Below the pieces are notes generated by a model, which had not been told where the DNA came from, made no database searches, and saw nothing but the letters and a program-made list of their open reading frames with translations. From Bugula neritina (Eukaryota > Bryozoa > Gymnolaemata > Cheilostomatida > Bugulidae): DNA of 64,000 nucleotides. Below, in pieces: positions 31,121-45,884 of the stretch. The stretch lies in the NCBI GenBank assembly GCA_964035545.1, contig OZ037767.1, forward strand, positions 18,256,281 through 18,320,280, read 5' to 3'. The translations under genes and the position numbers were made by a program. Every line of letters starts with the position of its first letter. Position 1 is the stretch's first letter.

Positions 31121-34100
31121 ACTGAAATACACTGCAACATACTGCATTATACTGACATCTACTGGGACATATGGAATTACACTGCAACAAATTGAAGTAC
31201 ACTGCGACGCACTGAAACATACGGCAATATACTGAAATGTACTGCGACACATTGATATATACTGCAACATACTGAAATATGCTGTAGCGTACTGAAATTC
31301 ACTGCAACACACTGAAGTATACTGTAATATACAGAAATGTAATGTAACAAACTGAAACATACGTCAACATACTGCAACATACTGCAACATACTGAAATAC
31401 GCTGTAAAATACTGAAATACACTGCAACATACTTAATTATACTGACATACACTGGAACATATTGAAATATACTGCAACAAATTGAAGTATACTGCAACAC
31501 ACTGAAACATACGGCAACATACTGAAATATACTGCGACACATTGAAATATACTGCAACATACTGAAATACACTGTATCATACTGAAATAAACTGCAACAC
31601 ACTGAAGTGTACTGTAATATACAGACATGTACTGTAACAAACTGAAACATACGTCAACATACTAAAATGTACTGCAACAGACTGAGATACACTGTAATAT
31701 ACTGAAATATACTGCAACATACTGCATTATACTGACATACGCTGTAACATATTGAAATACACTGCAACGCTTTGAAATATACTGTAACTCACTGAAATAT
31801 ACTGCAACATACTGAAATACACTGCAACATACTACAACATACTGAAATACACTGTAACAGATCGAATTACACTGCAACAAATTGAAATATACGGCAACAT
31901 ACCAAAATATACGATAAACTACTGAAATATCCTGTAACACATTGAAATACACTTTAACATACTGAAATATACTGCAACCTACTGCAACATACTGACATAC
32001 GCTGTAACATATTGAAATACACTGCAACACATTGAAATATACTGTAACTCACTGAAATATAGTGTAATATACGGAAATGTACTGTAACATACTGGAATAT
32101 ACTATAACACACTGAAATACACTGTAACATACTGCAACATTCTAAAATACACTGTAACATATCGAAATACACTGCCACACACTGAAATATACTGCAACAT
32201 ACCGAAATCAATGGTAAACTACTGAAATATACTGTAACACAATGAAAAACACTGCAACATACTGAACTATACTGCAAGATACTGCAACATACTGAAATAC
32301 ACTGTAACATACTGAACCACACTGCAACATACTGCATTATACTGACATACGCTGTAACATATTGAAATACACTGCAACGCTTTGAAATATACTGTAACTC
32401 ACTGAAATATACTGCAACATACTGAAATACACTGTAACATACTGAAGTATACTGCATCATACTGAAATAAACTGCTACATACTGAAATATACTTCAAGAT
32501 ACTGCCACAAACTGAAATACACTGTAAAATACTGAAATACACTGCAACATACTGCATTATACTGACATACACTGGATCATAGTGAAATATACTGCAACAA
32601 ATTGAAGTATACTGCAACACACTGAAACATACGGCAACATACTGAAATATACTGCGACACATTGAAATATACTGCAACATACTGAAATACACTGTATCAT
32701 ACTGAAATGAACTGCAATACACTGAAGTGTACTGTAATATACAGACATGTACTGTAACAAACTGAAAAATACGTCAACATACTAAAATGTACTGCAACAT
32801 ACTGAGATACACTGCAATATACTGAAATATACTGCAACCTACTGCAACATACTGACATACGCTGTAACATATTGAAATACACTGCAACAGATTGAAATAT
32901 ACTCTAACTCACTGAAATATCGTGTAATATACGGAAATGTACTGTGACATACTGGAATATACTGTAACACAATGAAATATACTTCAACATACTGAAATAC
33001 GCTGTAACATACTGAAATATACTGCAACCTAGTGCAACATACTAAAATACACTGTAACATACTGAAATACACTGCAACATACTACAACATACTGAAATAC
33101 ACTGTAACATATTGAAATACACTGCAACACACTGAAATATACTGCAACATACCGAAATATATGGTAGACTACTGAAAAATACTGTAACACATTGAAAAAT
33201 ACTGCAACATACTGAAATATACTGTAACACACTGAAATATACTGCAACATACTGAAATACACTGTAACATACTGAAATACACTGTAACATACTGAAATAC
33301 ACTGCGACATACTACAACATACAGAAATACACTGTAACATATTGAAATACACTGCAATACACTGAAACATATTGAAATACACTGCAACACACTGAAATAT
33401 ACTGCAACATACCGAAATAAATGGTAAACTACTGAAATATACTGTAACACATTGAAAAATACTGCAACATATTGAAATATAGTGTAACACACTGAAATAT
33501 ACTGCAACATACTGAAATACACTGTAACATACTAAAATATACTGCAACATACTGAAATACACTGCTACATACTGAAATATACTGCAACATACTGCAACAT
33601 ACTGAAATACACTGTAACATACGGAAATACGCTGAAACATACTGCAACATACTGAAATACACTGCAACACATCGAATTATACTGCAACATACCTAAATAT
33701 ACAGTAATATACTGAAATATACTGTAACACATTGAAAAGCACTGCACCATACTGAAATATACTGAAAGACACTGCAACATACCTAAATATACGGTAATAT
33801 ACTAAAATATACTGTAACACATTGAAAAACACTGCAACATACTGAACTATACTGCAAGATACTGAAATACACTGTAACATACCGAAATATACTGCAACAT
33901 ACTGCATTATACTGACATACGCTGTAACATATTGAAATACACTGCAACACATTGAAATATAATCTAACTCACTAAAATATAGTGTAATATACGGAAATGT
34001 ACTTTGACATACTGGAATATACTGTAACACAATGAAATATACTTCAACATACTGAAATACGCTGGAACATACTGAAATATACTGCAACCTACTGCAACAT

Positions 34101-34150
34101 ACTGAAATACACTGTAACATACTGAAATACACTGCAACATACTACAACAT
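31121..34150 (+). repeat. Higher-order repeat block matching 21,241-24,290
   Basis: This block matches 21,241 onward at offset 9,880. After a 20-bp deletion (near 33,771) the offset is 9,860, up to the end of array I. It is more diverged than the 3,870-bp pair, with scattered substitutions in 32,530-32,960 such as actggatcatagtg versus actggaacatattg. Together with 30,000-31,120, a patchwork of the same block types, it closes array I. Confidence 0.83.
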
Positions 34151-37100
34151 ACTGAAATACACTGTAACACATTGAAATATACTGCAACCTACTGAAACAT
34201 ATGGCATCATACTGAAAAGTACTGCAACACATTGAAATATAACGCAACATACTGATATATGCTGTAGCATTCTGAAATACATTCCAACACACTGAAGTAT
34301 ACTGTAATATACAAAAACGTACTGTAACATACTGAAACATACGTCAACATACTGAAATGTACTGCACCATACTGAAATTTACTGCAACATACTGAACTAT
34401 ATCGCAACAAACTGAAATCTATGGTAACATACTGAAATATGTTGCAAACTACGAAAATAAACTGCAACATACCGAAAAATACTGCAACTGTGCAACATAT
34501 TGAGATATACTGCAGAAATACTGAAATATACCGCAACAACTTAAAAGTTACTGTATGATACTGAAATATACTCAAACACACTGAAATAAACTGCAAAATA
34601 CTGAAATATACTGTAACATACTGAAACATACTGCAACATACAGCAACATACTGAAATATACTGTAATACATTGAAATACACTGCAACACATTGAAATAGA
34701 CTGCAACATACCAGAATATATGATAAACTACTGAAATATACTGCAACACCTTGAAAAACACTGCAACATACTGAAATATACTGCAAGATACTGCAACATA
34801 CTGAATTACACCGTAACATACTGAAATACACTGCAACATACTGCAACATACTGAAATACACTGTAACATATTGAAATACACTGCAACACATTGAAATACA
34901 CTGCAACAGTTTAAAACATCTGACAACATACTGAAATATACTGCGAGACATTTAAATATACAGCAACATAGTGAAATATGCTGTAACATACTGAAATATA
35001 CTGCAACATATCAAAGTATATCGCAATATACGGGCATGTACTGTAACATACTGAAACATACTGCAACATACTAAAATATACTGGAACATACCGAAACATA
35101 CTGCAACATAATGAAATATACTGTAACACACTGAAATATACAGCAAACTACTGAATTATGTTGTAACATACTGAAACATACTGCAACATACTGAAATATA
35201 CTGTAACACATTGAAAAACACTGCAACATACTGAAATATCCTGCAAGATGCTGCAACGCACTAAAATACACTGCAACATACTACAACATATTGAAATACA
35301 CTGCAACACATCAAAATATACTGCAGCATACCTAAATATACGGTAATAAACTGAAATATACTGTAACACATTGGAAAAATACTGCAACATACTGAATTAT
35401 AATGCAAGATACTGCAACATACTGAAATACACTGTAGCATACTTAAATACACTGCTAGATACTGCATTATACTGACATACACTGGAACATATTGAAATAC
35501 ACTGCAACAAATTGAAGTATACTGGAACACACTTAAACATACGGAAACATACTGAAACATACTGCGACACAATGAAATGTACTGCATCATACTGAGATAC
35601 ACTGTAATATACTGAATTACACTGCAACATACTGCAAAATACTGAAATACGCTGTAACATATTAAAATACACCGCAACACATTGAAATATACTGCAACAA
35701 ACTGAAACATACGGCAACATACTGAAAAGTACTGCAACACATTGAAAGATACTGCAACACACTGAAATATGCTGTAGCGATCCAAAATACATTCCAACAC
35801 ACTGAAGTACACTGTAATATACAGAAATGTACTGCAACATACTGAAACATACGTCAACATGCTGAAATGTACTGCAACATACTGAAATATACCGCAACAA
35901 ACTGAAATTCATGGTAACATACTGAAATATGTTGCAAACTACTAAAATAAACTGCAACATATCGAAAAATACTGCAATTGTGCAACATAATGAAATATAC
36001 TGCAGAAATACTGAAATATACTGCAACAACTTAAAAGTTACTGTATGATGCTGAAATATACTCAAACGCACTGAAATAAACTGCAAAATACTGAAAGATA
36101 CTGTAACATACTGAAACATACTGCAACACACTGAAGTATACTGCAACATACCTAAATATGCTGCAAGACACTGCAACATACTGAAATATACCGCAACAAA
36201 CTGAAATTCATGGTAACATACTGAAATATGTTGCAAACAACTAAAATAAACTGCAACATACAGAAAAATACTGCAACTAAGCAACATAATGGAATATACT
36301 GCAAAAATACTGAAATATACTGCAACAACTTACAAGTTACTGTATGATGCTGAAACATACTCAAACACACTGAAATAAACTGCAAAATACTGAGAGATAC
36401 TGTAACATACTGAAACATACTGCAACACACTGAAGTATACTGCAACATACCTAGATATACTACAAGATACTGCAACATACTGAAATATACTGTAACATAC
36501 TGAAAAACACTGCAACAAACTGCAACATACTGCAACATACTGAATTACACTGTGACATACTGGAATACACTGCAACATACTGCAATAGACTGTAACACAC
36601 TTGAATATACTGCATCATACTGGAATAAACTATAACATACTGAAATAGACTGCAACATACTGAAATACACTGTTACATACTGAAATATACTGCAACGTAC
36701 TGCAACATACTGAAATACACGGTAACATACTGAAATACACTGCAACATACTACAACATATTGAAACACACTGCAACACATCGAAATGAACTGCAACATAC
36801 TGAGATACACTGTAATATACTGAATTACCCTGCAACATATTGCAACATACTGAAATATGCTAGAACATATTGAAATACACCGCAACACATTGAAATATAC
36901 TGCAACATACTGAAACATACGACAACATACTGAAAAGTACTGCAACACATTGAAATATACTGCAACATACTGAAATATGCTGTAGCATTCTGAAATACAT
37001 TCCAACACACTGAAGTATACTGTAATATACAGAAACGTACTGTAACATACTGAAACATACGTCAACACACTGAAATGTACTGCAATACATTGAAATATAC

Positions 37101-40100
37101 TGCAACACGCTGAATTATCTGACAACATACTGAAATGTACTGCAACACATTGAAATATACTGCAACACGCTGAAACATCTGACAACATACTGAAATATAC
37201 TGCGAGACATTGAAAAATACTGCAACATAGTGAAATATGCTACAACATACTGGATTAGACTGCAACATACTGCAACATACTGAAATACGCTGTAACATAT
37301 TGAAACACACCGCAACACATTAAAATATACTGCAACAAACTGAAACATACGGCAACATACCGAAAAGTACTGCAACACATTGAAATATACTGCAACACAC
37401 TGAAACATCTGACAACATACTGAAATATACTGCGAGACATTGAAATATACTGCAACATAGTGAAATATGCTGTAACATACTGAAATATACTGCAACATGT
37501 CAAAGTATATCGAAATTTATGGACATGTATTGTAACATACTGAAACATACTGCAACATACTAAAGTATACTGTGACAAATTTGCTGTAACATATTGAAAT
37601 GCACTGCAACATACTGAAATACACTGCAACATACCTAAATATACGGTAACATATTGAAACATACTGCAACACATAGAAATATACTGCAACATACTGATAT
37701 ACGCTGTAGCACACTGAAAAACAGTGCAAAAAACTGAAATATAGTGTAATATACGGCAATGTACTTTAACATACTGAAATACACTGTAACACATTGAAAT
37801 ATACTGCAACATACTGAAACATATGGCAACATACTGAAAAGTACTGCAACACATTGAAATATACTGCAACATACTGAAATATGCTGTAGCATTCCGAAAT
37901 ACATTCCAACACACTGAAGTATACTGTAATATACAAAAACGTACTGTAACATACTGAAACATACTGCAACATACAGCAACATACTGAAATATACTGTAAT
38001 ACATTGAAATACACTGCAACACATTGAAGTAGACTGCAACATACCAGAATATATGGTAAACTACTGAAATATACTGTAACACGCTGAAACATCAGACAAC
38101 ATACTGAAATATACTGCGAGACATTGAAAAATACTGCAACATAGTGAAATATGCTGTAACACACTGGATTAGACTGCAACATACTGCAACATACTGAAAT
38201 ACGCTGTAACATATTGAAATACACCGCAACACATTAAAATATACTGCAACAAACTGAAACATACGGCAACATACTGAAAAGTACTGCAACACATTGAAAT
38301 ATACTGCAACACACTGAAACATCTGACACCACACTGAAATATACTGCGAGACATTGAAATATACTGCAACATACTGAAATACACTGCAAGATACTGCAAC
38401 CTACTGAATTACACCGTAACATACTGAAATACACTGCAACATACTGCAACATACTGAAATACACTGTAACATATTGAAATACACTGCAACACATTGAAAT
38501 ACACTGCAACAGACTAAAACATCTGACAACATACTGAAATATACTGCGAGACATTTAAATATACAGCAACATAGTGAAATATGCTGTAACATACTGAAAT
38601 ATACTGCAACATATCAAAGTATATCGCAATATACGGGCATGTACTGTAACATACTGAAACATACTGCAACATACTAAAATATACTGGAACATACCGAAAC
38701 ATACTGCAACATAATGAAATAGACTGTAACACACTGAAATATACGGCAAACTACTGAATTATGTTGTAACATACTGAAATATACTGTAACACATTGAAAA
38801 ACACTGCAACATACTGAAATATCCTGCAAGATGCTGCAACGCACTAAAATACACTGCAACATACTACAACATATTGAAATACACTGCAACACATCAAAAT
38901 ATACTGCAGCATACCTAAATATACGGTAATAAACTAAAATATACTGTAACACATTGGAAAAATACTGCAACATACTGAATTATAATGCAAGATACTGCAA
39001 CATACTGAAATACACTGTAACATACTGAAATACACTGCTACATACTGCATTATACTGACATACACTGGAACATATTGAAATACACTGCAACAAATTGAAG
39101 TATACTGGAACACACTTAAACATACGGAAACATACTGAAACATACTGCGACACAATGAAATGTACTGCATCATACTGAGATACACTGTAATATACTGAAT
39201 TACACTGCAACATACTGCAACATACTGAAATACGCTGTACCATATTAAAATACACCGCAACACATTGAAATATACTGCAACAAACTGAAACATACGGCAA
39301 CATACTGAAAAGTACTGCAACACATTGAAAGATACTGCAACACACTGAAATATGCTGTAGCGATCTGAAATACATTCCAACACACTGAAGTACACTGTAA
39401 TATACAGAAATGTACTGCAACATACTGAAACATACGTCAACATGCTGAAATGTACTGCAACAAACTGAAATATACCGCAACAAACTGAAATTCATGGTAA
39501 CATACTGAAATATGTTGCAAACTACTAAAATAAACTGCAACATACCGAAAAATACTGCAATTGTGCAACATAATGAAATATACTGCAGAGATACTGAAAT
39601 ATACTGCAACAACTTAAAAGTTACTGTATGATGCTGAAATATACTCAAACGCACTGAAATAAACTGCAAAATACTGAAAGATACTGTAACATACGGAAAC
39701 ATACTGCAACACACTGAAGTATACTGCAACATACCTAAATATACTGCAAGACACTGCAACATACTGAAATATACCGCAACAAACTGAAATTCATGGTAAC
39801 ATACTGAAATATGTTGCAAACAACTAAATTAAACTGCAACATACCGAAAAATACTGCAACTAAGCAACATAATGGAATATACTGCAAAAATACTAAAATA
39901 TACTGCAACAACTTACAAGTTACTGTATGATGCTGAAACATACTCAAACACACTGAAATAAACTGCAAAATACTGAGAGATACTGTAACATACTGAAACA
40001 TACTGCAACACACTGAAGTATACTGCAACATACCTAGATATACTACAAGATACTGCAACATACTGAAATATACTGTAACATACTGAAAAACACTGCAACA

Positions 40101-41483
40101 TACTGCAACACACTGCAACATACTGAATTACACTGTGACATACTGGAATACACTGCAACATACTGCAATAGACTGTAACACACTTGAATATACTGCAACA
40201 TACTGGAATAAACTATAACATACTGAAATAGACTGCAACATACTGAAATACACTGTTACATACTGAAATATACTGCAACGTACTGCAACATACTGAAATA
40301 CACGGTAACATACTGAAATACACTGCAACATACTACAACATATTGAAATACACTGCAACACATCGAAATGAACTGCAACATACTGAGATACACTGTAATA
40401 CACTGAATTACCCTGCAACATATTGCAACATACTGAAGTATGCTAGAACATATTGAAATACACCGCAACACATTGAAATATGCTGCAACATACTGAAACA
40501 TGCGACAACATACTGAAAAGTACTGCAACACATTGAAATATACTGCAACATACTGAAATATGCTGTGGCATTCTGAAATACATTCCGACACACTGAAGTA
40601 TACTGTAATATACAGAAACGTACTGTAACATACTGAAACATACGTCAACACACTGAAATGTACTGCAATACATTGAAATATACTGCAACACGCTGAAACA
40701 TCTGACAACATACTGAAATGTACTGCAACACATTGAAATATACTGCAACTCGCTGAAACATCTGACAACATACTGAAATATACTGCGAGACATTGAAAAA
40801 CACTGCAACATAGTGAAATATGCTATAACATACTGGATTAGACTGCAACATACTGCAACATACTGAAATACGCTGTAACATATTGAAATACACCGCAACA
40901 CATTAAAATATACTGCAACAAACTGAAACATACGGCAACATACTGAAAAGTACTGCAACACATTGAAATATACTGCAACACACTGAAACATCCGACAACA
41001 TACTGAAATATACTGCGAGACATTGAAATATACTGCAACATAGTGAAATATGCTGTAACATACTGAAATATACTGCAACATGTCAAAGTATATCGAAATT
41101 TATGGACATGTACTGTAACATGCTGAAACATACTGCAACATACTAAAGTATACTGTAACAAATTTGCTGTAACATATTGAAATACACCGCAACACATTAA
41201 AATATACTGCAACAAACTGAAACATACGGCAACATACTGAAAAGTACTGCAACACATTGAAATATACTGCAACACACTGAAACATCTGACACCACACTGA
41301 AATATACTGCGAGACCTTGAAATATACTGCAACATACTGAAATACACTGCAAGATACTGCAACATACTGAATTACACCGTAACATACTGAAATATACTGC
41401 AACATATCAAAGTATATCGCAATATACGGGCATGTACTGTAACATACTGAAACATACTGCAACATACTAAAATATACTGGAAC
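34151..41483 (+). repeat. Satellite array II, first part
   Basis: This keeps the 10-bp ACTG grammar and orientation but uses other variant monomers. Examples are acatctgaca, actgcgagac, tatgttgcaa, atatatcgca, and the irregular strings gcaactgtgcaac and aacttaaaagttactgtatgat. Register breaks are frequent, unlike in array I. No ORF other than repeat translations is present, and I see no RNA gene or mobile element in it. Confidence 0.94.
34795..41175 (+). repeat. 3,583/3,603-bp higher-order repeat of array II, two copies
   Basis: About 34,795-37,580 recurs at about 38,400-41,170. The offset is 3,603 bp at the left (ctgaatt at 34,801 and 38,404) and 3,583 bp after a one-dimer deletion, for example 35,397/38,980, 36,152/39,735, 36,673/40,256 and 37,255/40,838. 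Scattered substitutions separate the copies. The right end is at the caaatttgctg landmark (37,576 and 41,159), after which the copies diverge. Confidence 0.87.
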
Positions 41484-44400
41484 ATACTGCATTATACTGA
41501 CATACACTGGAACATATTGAAATACACTGCAACAAATTGAAGTATACTGCAACACACTGAAACATACGGCAACATACTGAAATATACTGCGACGCATTGA
41601 TATATACTGCAACATACTGAAATATGCTGGAGCGTACTGAAATACACTGCTACACACTGAAGTATACTGTAATATACAGAAATGTAATGTAACGTACTGA
41701 AACATACGTCAACATACTGAAATCTACTGCAACATACTGAAATACACTGTAATATACTGAATTACACTGCAACATACTTCAACAGACTGATATACGCTGT
41801 AACATATTGAAGTACACTGCAACACATTGAAATATACTGTAACTCACTGAAATATAGTGTAATATACAGAAATGTACTGCAACATACTGAATTATACTGT
41901 AACACACTGAAATATACTGCAACATACTGGAATACATTGTAAAATACTGAAATGTACTGCAAACTACTACAACATACTGAAATACACTGTAACATACTGA
42001 AATCCACTGTAACATACTGAAATACACTGCGACATACTACAACATACTGAAATACACTGTAACATATTGAAATACACTGCAATATACTGTAACATATTGA
42101 AATACACTGCAACACACTGACATATACTGCAACATACCGAAATAAATGGTAAACTACTGAAAAATACTGTAACACATTGAAAAATACTGCAACATATTGA
42201 AATATAGTGTAAAACACTGAAATATACTGCAACATACTAAAATACACTGTAACATACTAAAATATACTGCAACATACTGAAATACACTGCTACTTACTGA
42301 AATATACTGCAACATACTGCAACATACTGAAATACACTGTAACATACTGAAATACACTGCTACATACTGATATCTGCAACATACCTAAATATACGGTAAT
42401 ATACTAAAATATACTGTAACACATTGAAAAACACTGCAACATACTGAACTATACTGCAAGATACTGCAACATACTGAAATACACTGTAACATACTGAAAC
42501 ACACTGCAACATACTGCATTATACTGACATACGCTGTAACATATTGAAATACACTGCAACGCATTGAAATATACAGTAACTCACTGAAATACACTGTAAC
42601 ATACTGAAATACACTGTAACATACTGAAGTATACTGAAACATACTGAAATACACTGCTACAAACTGAAATATACTGCAAGATACTGCAACATACTGAAAT
42701 ACACTGTAACATACTGAAATACACTGCAACATACTGCGTTATACTGACATACACTGGAACATATTGAAATACACTGCAACTAATTGAAGTATACTGCAAC
42801 ACACTGAAACAAACGGCAACATACTGAAATATACTGCGACGCATTGATATATACTGCAACATACTGAAATATGCTGGAGCGCACTGAAATACACTGCTAC
42901 ACACTGAAGTATACTGAAGTATACTGAAACATACTGAAATACACTGCTACATACTGAAATATACTGCAAGATACTGCAACATACTGAAATACACTGTAAT
43001 ATACTGAATTACACTGCAACATACTGCAACATACTGAAATACGCTGTAACATATTGAAATACACTGTAACACATGAAATATACTGTAACTCACTGAAATA
43101 TTATAGTGTAATATACGTAAATGTACTGCAACATACTGTAATATACGGCAACATACTGAAATATACTGCGACAGATTGAAATATACTGCAACATACTGAA
43201 GTTTAATGCAAGATACTGCAATATACTGAAATACACCGTGACATACTGAGATACATTGCAACATACTGCAACATACTGCAACATACTGAAATACACTGTA
43301 ACATATTGAAATACACTGCAACACATTGAATTCTACTGCAACATACTGCAACATACTGAAATACACTGTAAAATACTGAAATACACTGCAACACATTGAA
43401 ATATACTCTAACTCACTGAAATATAGTGTAATATACGGAAATGTACTGTGACATACTGGAATATACTGTAACACAATGAAATATACTTCAACATACTGAA
43501 ATACGCTGTAACATACTGAAATATACTGCAACCTACTGCAACATACTGGAATACACTGTAACATACTGAAATACACTGCAACATACTACAACATACTGAA
43601 ATACACTGTAACATATTGAAATACACTGCAACACACTGCAACATACTGCAACATACTGAAATACACTGTAACATATTGAAATACACTGCAACACCTTGAA
43701 ATATACTGCAATACACTGAAACATACGGCAAGATACTGGAATGTACTGCGACACATTGAAATATACTGCAACATACTGAAATATGCTGTAGCATACTGAA
43801 ATACACTGCAACACACTGAAGTATACTGTAATAGACAGAAATGTACTGTAACAAACTGAAACATACGTCAACATACTGAAATGTACTGCAACATACTGAG
43901 ATACACTGTAATATACTGAATTACACTGTAACATACTGCAACATACTGAAATACGCTGTAACATATTGAATTACACTGCAACACATTGAAATATACTGTA
44001 ACTTACTGAAATATAGTGAAATATACGGAAATGTACTGTAACATACTGGAATATACTATAACACACTGAAATACACTGCAACATACTGCAACATCCTGAA
44101 ATACACTGTAACATATCGAAATACACTGCAACACACTGAAATATACTGCAACATACCAAAATAAATGGTAAACTACTGAAATATACTGTAACACATTGAA
44201 ACACACTGCAACATACTGAACTATACTGCAAAATACTGCAACATGCTGAAATACACTGTAACATACTGAAACACACTGCAACATACTGTATTATACTGAC
44301 ATACGCTGTAACACATTGAAATATACTGTAACTCACTGAAATACACTGTAACAGACTGAAATACACTGTAAAATACTGAAGTATACTGCAACATACTGAA

Positions 44401-45884
44401 ATACACTGCTACACACTGAAGTATACTGTAATAAACAGAAATGTAATGTAACATACTGAAACATACGTCAACATACTGAAATACACTGTAATATACTGAA
44501 TTACACTGCAACATACTGCAACAGACTGAAATACGCTGTAACATATTGAAATACGCTGCAACACATTGAAATATACTGTAACTCACTGAAATATACTGTA
44601 ACACACTGAAATATACTGCAACATACTGGAATACATTGTAAAATACTGAAATATACTGCAAACTACTGCAACATACTGAAATACACTGTAACATACTGAA
44701 ATACACTGTAACATACTGAAATACACTGCGACATACTACAACATACTGAAATACACTGTAACATATTGAAATACACTGCAATACACTGCAACACATTGAA
44801 ATACACTGCAACACACTGAAGTATACTGTAATATACAGAAATGTACTGTAACGAACTGAAACATACGTCAACACACTGAAATGTACTGCAATACATTGAA
44901 ATATACTGCAACACGCTGAAACATCTGACAACATACTGAAATGTACTGCAACACATTGAAATATACTGCAACTCGCTGAAACATCTGACAACATACTGAA
45001 ATATACTGCGAGACATTGAAAAACACTGCAACATAGTGAAATATGCTATAACATACTGGATTAGACTGCAACATACTGCAACATACTGAAATACGCTGTA
45101 ACATATTGAAATACACCGCAACACAAAAAAATATACTGCAACAAACTGAAACATACGGCAACATACTGAAAAGTACTGCAACACATTGAAATATACTGCA
45201 ACACACTGAAACATCTGACAACATACTGAAATATACTGCGAGACATTGAAATATACTGCAACATAGTGAAATATGCTGTAACATACTGAAATATACTGCA
45301 ATATGTCAAAGTATATCGAAATTTATGGACATGTACTGCAACATACTGCAACATACTGAAATACACTGTAACATATTGAAATACACTGCAACCCATTGAA
45401 ATCTACTGCAACATACTGCAACATACTGAAATACACTGTAAAATACTGAAATACACTGCAACACATTGAAATATACTCTAACTCACTGAAATATAGTGTA
45501 ATATACGGAAATGTACTGTGACATACTGGAATATGCTGTAACACAATGAAATATACTTCAACATACTGAAATACGCTGTAACATACTGAAATATACTGCA
45601 ACCTACTGCAACATACTGAAATACACTGTAACATACTGAAATCCACTGTAACATACTGAAATACACTGCGACATACTACAACATACTGAAATACACTGTA
45701 ACATATTGAAATACACTGCAATATACTGTAACATATTGAAATACACTGCAACACACTGACATATACTGCAACATACCGAAATAAATGGTAAACTACTGAA
45801 AAATACTGTAACACATTGAAAAATACTGCAACAAATTGAAATATAGTGTAAAACACTGAAATATACTGCAACATACTAAAATAC
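41484..45884 (+). repeat. Mosaic zone: array I-type blocks inside array II
   Basis: 41,484-44,830 and 45,330-45,884 carry array I landmarks, for example gcattatactgacatacact, taactcactgaaatatagtg and aaataaatggtaaactactg. A further array II block sits between them at about 44,830-45,330. The 1-bp slip cacatgaaatatactg that marks array I at 2,379 recurs at 43,071, followed by homologous sequence for about 300 bp with roughly ten differences. The segment was therefore exchanged between arrays longer ago than the array I duplications. Confidence 0.8.

Larger units (their letters stand above)
19451..34150 (+). repeat. Satellite array I, right part
   Basis: The same decamer/dimer satellite continues after retrotransposon 1 in unchanged orientation. 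The ACTG register is constant (each decamer starting at a position ending in 1) for the full 14.7 kb, so no indel that is not a multiple of 10 has been fixed here. Length differences from other copies are 20 bp (near 24,771 and 33,771) or larger multiples of ten. The array switches to a different variant set at 34,150. There the match to 24,290 breaks and irregular monomers such as catatggcat appear. No gene or unique sequence is seen. Confidence 0.96.

Noticed and set aside
1-34150. CRISPR array
   Set aside because: The repeats are directly adjacent 10-bp units with no unique spacers, and the context is eukaryotic with no cas genes.
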